Positions 61,328 through 64,000 of a stretch of DNA of 64,000 nucleotides are shown piece after piece. The DNA comes from Alistipes sp. (GTDB taxonomy: Bacteria; Bacteroidota; Bacteroidia; Bacteroidales; Rikenellaceae): the NCBI GenBank assembly GCA_017629145.1, contig JAGBXR010000023.1, positions 17,862-81,861 on the forward strand. Direction: 5' to 3'. Both the position numbers and the translations under genes were made by a program. How positions within the stretch are numbered: the first letter of the stretch is position 1; each line of letters begins with the position of its first letter. Under the pieces are notes generated by a model. The model worked only from the letters and a program-made list of their open reading frames with translations, ran no database searches and was not told where the DNA came from.

Positions 61328-63877
61328 ATGACTAACAAAACCAAAAATGCCCAGCTTCCAACGGTTAAGTACGACGATGCCGTAGCCGCAAGTAAGGTCT
61401 ATTTTGCAGGTGACGATCTTGCTGCCCAGGTGTGGGTGAGCAAGTATGCCCTCAAGGACTCTTTCGGCAACATCTACGAGACTACGCCAGAGGATATGCA
61501 CAACCGTATCGCTGCGGAGTTGGCGCGCATCGAGGCTAACTATCCAAACGGCCTTAACCACGCCGAGATTTTCGAGCTTCTCGACCATTTCCGCTATGTC
61601 ATTCCACAGGGTGGCCCAATGACAGGTATCGGCAACAACCTTCAGGTTGCCTCGCTCTCTAACTGCTTCGTTATCGGCCACAAGAATCCAGCCGACTCTT
61701 ATGGTGGTATCTTCCGTATGGACGAGGAGCAGGTGCAGCTTATGAAGCGTCGCGGTGGTGTAGGTCACGACCTTTCACATATCCGTCCTACAGGTAGCCC
61801 AGTGCTCAACTCGGCGCTCACCTCAACAGGTATCGTTCCATTTATGGAGCGCTACTCAAACTCAACGCGTGAGGTTGCGCAGGATGGTCGTCGTGGTGCT
61901 CTTATGCTCTCGTTGCTTATCAAGCACCCAGATGCAGAGCGTTTCATCGATGCAAAGGTCGACACAGGCAAGGTTACAGGTGCTAACGTATCTATCAAGA
62001 TCGACGATGAGTTTATGCGTGCTGCACTCGCTGGCAAGAGCTACACCCAGCAGTTCCCAATCGGTGCTGCGGAGCCAAGCGTAAAGCAGGATATCGATGC
62101 TAAGAAGCTTTGGGATAAGATCATTCACAACGCTTGGAAGTCGGCAGAGCCTGGCGTCCTCTTCTGGGATACAATCATCCGCGAGAGTGTGCCCGACTGC
62201 TATACTGACGAGGGCTTCCGCACAGTATCGACAAACCCTTGTGGCGAGATTCCTCTCTGTCCATACGATAGCTGCCGTCTCTTGGCGCTCAACCTTCTCA
62301 GCTATGTAGAGAAGCCATTTACCAAGGAGGCATCGTTCAACTTCGACCTCTTCAAGCAGCACGTTGCCAAGGCTATGCGCCTTATGGACGATATCATCGA
62401 CCTGGAGCTTGAGAAGGTTGAACTCATCATCAATAAGATTGCTTCGGATCCCGAGGACGATGATGTACGCCGCGTAGAGCTCGAGCTCTGGCGCAAGATC
62501 AAGGATATGGCACTCAAGGGTCGCCGTACAGGTCTTGGCATCACCGCTGAGGGCGATATGCTCGCAGCTCTCGGTATGCGCTATGGCTCTGACGAGGCTA
62601 TTGACTTCGCAGTTAGCGTACACCGCACCCTTGCTGTTGAGGCATACCGTGCATCTGTAGGCTTGGCTAAGGAGCGTGGTGCCTTTGGTGTCTTCAACTT
62701 CGAGAAGGAGCAGGGTAACCCAATGATTGCTCGTATCTTGGAGGCTGCTCCCGAGCTTCGCGAGGAGATGCAGAAGTATGGCCGTCGTAATATCGCTATG
62801 CTCACCATCGCGCCTACGGGTACTACATCGCTTATGTCGCAGACAACATCGGGTATCGAGCCTGTGTTCCGCCCTGTATACAAGCGTCGTCGTAAGATCA
62901 ACCCATCGGACAAGGATCAGGTAGCGTCATTTGTTGACGAGACTGGCGAGAAGTTCGTTGAGTACTACGTATATCACCACCAGTTTGTGAAGTGGCTCGA
63001 GATTAATGGCTACGACACCACAAACCTCCAGAACATCAGCGAGGAGGAGCTCGACAAGATGCTCAAGGCATCGCCTTACTACCACGCTACAGCCAACGAT
63101 ATCGACTGGGTGGCAAAGGTTAAGATGCAGGGTGCTATCCAGAAGTGGGTAGACCACTCTATTTCGGTTACCGTAAACCTTCCTAACGATGTCTCTGAGG
63201 AGCTCGTTGCCGATGTATATCGCACAGCGTGGGAGTGTGGCTGTAAGGGTATCACCGTATATCGTGATGGCTGCCGTACCGGCGTACTTCTCGATGTTAA
63301 GTCTAAGGACAATGGCTCAAAGTGCAAGAGCGAGCAGTCTATGCGTCGCCCAGAGTCTATCCCCGCTGATATCGTGCGTTTCAAGAACGGCCCCGAGGAT
63401 TGGATTGCCTTTGTAGGTAAGCAGGATGACCGTCCATACGAGATCTTCACAGGTAAGATTGAGGAGGATGCAATGTACATCCCTAAGACTATCACTCGTG
63501 GTAACATCCTCAAGGTCAGCGAGGCAGATGGTTCAAAGCGCTACGACTTCCAGTATCAGGATCGCTACGGCTATATCAACACCATCGGTGGTATCTCTCG
63601 ACTCTTCGACGAGGAGTTCTGGAACTATGCGAAGCTCATCTCTGGTGTATTGCGCTACGGTATGCCTATCGACAAGGTTGTGCAGCTCGTAGATGGTCTC
63701 CACCTCGATAGCGAGACAATCAACACTTGGAAGAATGGTGTAGAGCGCGCCCTCAAGCAGTACATCAAGGATGGTACACGCGGTAAGGGTCGTTGTCCAC
63801 AGTGCGGCCAGGAGAATATGGCATACCAGAATGGATGTCTTACTTGTATGGCGTGTGGATATTCTAAGTGCGGTTAA
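61328..63877 (+). CDS. nrdJ: Adenosylcobalamin-dependent (class II) ribonucleotide reductase
   Basis: This 849-residue cytoplasmic enzyme reduces ribonucleotides to deoxyribonucleotides with a cobalamin-derived radical. The active-site blocks are SLSNCFVIGHKNPADSYGGI, RRGGVGHDLSHIRPTGSPVLN, STNPCGEIPLCPYDSCRLLALNL and APTGTTSLMSQTTSGIEPVFRPVYKRRRK. The C-terminus has a zinc-ribbon-like cysteine set (CPQCGQENMAYQNGCLTCMACGYSKCG, about residues 823-849) following the longer C-terminal extension of this subclass. No intein is present. The upstream 240 bases are AT-rich; I found neither a cobalamin riboswitch nor an NrdR box there. Confidence 0.94.
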   Translation: MTNKTKNAQLPTVKYDDAVAASKVYFAGDDLAAQVWVSKYALKDSFGNIYETTPEDMHNRIAAELARIEANYPNGLNHAEIFELLDHFRYVIPQGGPMTGIGNNLQVASLSNCFVIGHKNPADSYGGIFRMDEEQVQLMKRRGGVGHDLSHIRPTGSPVLNSALTSTGIVPFMERYSNSTREVAQDGRRGALMLSLLIKHPDAERFIDAKVDTGKVTGANVSIKIDDEFMRAALAGKSYTQQFPIGAAEPSVKQDIDAKKLWDKIIHNAWKSAEPGVLFWDTIIRESVPDCYTDEGFRTVSTNPCGEIPLCPYDSCRLLALNLLSYVEKPFTKEASFNFDLFKQHVAKAMRLMDDIIDLELEKVELIINKIASDPEDDDVRRVELELWRKIKDMALKGRRTGLGITAEGDMLAALGMRYGSDEAIDFAVSVHRTLAVEAYRASVGLAKERGAFGVFNFEKEQGNPMIARILEAAPELREEMQKYGRRNIAMLTIAPTGTTSLMSQTTSGIEPVFRPVYKRRRKINPSDKDQVASFVDETGEKFVEYYVYHHQFVKWLEINGYDTTNLQNISEEELDKMLKASPYYHATANDIDWVAKVKMQGAIQKWVDHSISVTVNLPNDVSEELVADVYRTAWECGCKGITVYRDGCRTGVLLDVKSKDNGSKCKSEQSMRRPESIPADIVRFKNGPEDWIAFVGKQDDRPYEIFTGKIEEDAMYIPKTITRGNILKVSEADGSKRYDFQYQDRYGYINTIGGISRLFDEEFWNYAKLISGVLRYGMPIDKVVQLVDGLHLDSETINTWKNGVERALKQYIKDGTRGKGRCPQCGQENMAYQNGCLTCMACGYSKCG

Positions 63878-63914
63878 TTTGTTGTGATAGTGGCGCTCCT
63901 TCGCCACCTCAATC

Positions 63915-63970
63915 CAAAGAGCGAATGGGAAATACCTCAAGTATGTCCCATCCGCTCTTTCTCTTTATCG
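63915..63970 (+). terminator. Terminator after nrdJ
   Basis: AAAGAGCGAATGGGA pairs with TCCCATCCGCTCTTT (one mismatch) and is followed by CTCTTTAT. Confidence 0.75.
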
Positions 63971-64000
63971 GTGGTAAATTAGCGCCACTCTGACAACAAA

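Noticed and set aside
61328-63877. Intein in the class II ribonucleotide reductase
   Set aside because: The active-site blocks run without interruption and the length of 849 residues is normal for this subclass with its C-terminal extension.

Overview
The window comes from a member of the Bacteroidetes, order Bacteroidales. An Alistipes/Rikenellaceae-like organism is my best guess, but that is inference. The support is: many promoters of the Bacteroidetes type (TTTG, about 19 bases, TAnnTTTG); fimbrillin-like, BspA-type leucine-rich-repeat and SusE/SusF-like lipoproteins; a XusABC-type siderophore locus with a DUF4374 lipoprotein; a large MraY with an extra insertion; the futalosine route to menaquinone (mqnB, mqnD); and a class II ribonucleotide reductase. 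No integrase, transposase, phage gene or CRISPR array was seen.

Layout. 1-3.2 kb: end of a CoA-transferase gene, an AT-rich small lipoprotein gene, aspartate kinase, then two copies of an intergenic hairpin repeat. 3.2-8.1 kb (minus): DksA/TraR-like protein, ileS, YebC-family protein. 8.1-8.4 kb: two more repeat copies. 8.4-11.7 kb (minus operon): hemerythrin-domain protein, LuxR-type regulator, cutC, transglutaminase-like protein. 11.7-12.4 kb: a non-coding stretch with two divergent promoters, a strongly structured candidate RNA and two terminator hairpins. 12.4-19.7 kb: two cassettes, each with its own promoter, a nearly identical 43-residue peptide gene, and a large surface-type lipoprotein. 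19.9-23.1 kb (minus): ResB- and CcsA-like cytochrome c maturation proteins and a tri-heme cytochrome c peroxidase. 23.2 kb: a CAT-anticodon tRNA. 23.5-29.5 kb: a porin, a nucleoside-recognition (Gate) membrane protein and two more lipoproteins that share the fimbrillin-like N-terminal module. 29.5-34.5 kb (minus): xusA-xusB-xusC. 34.8-35.5 kb: gcvH and a cluster of intergenic repeats.

35.5-48.7 kb (minus) is a long run of tightly spaced genes: rsmH, ftsL-like, ftsI-type PBP, murE, mraY, murD, ftsW, an S4-domain protein, leuS and a formate/nitrite-transporter-like gene. It is a division/cell-wall cluster that stops at ftsW and passes into translation genes. 49-64 kb: ROK kinase (minus), then on the plus strand polyprenyl diphosphate synthase, U32 protein, Xaa-Pro aminopeptidase, mqnB, a 61-residue membrane peptide, mqnD, a Ca/Na exchanger, a YugP-type metallopeptidase, an SGNH-hydrolase/MBOAT pair with a PAP2 phosphatase, and nrdJ.

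The least explained parts are the duplicated peptide genes, the structured RNA candidate near 12 kb, and an intergenic repeat family in which all three stems change sequence while keeping their pairing.
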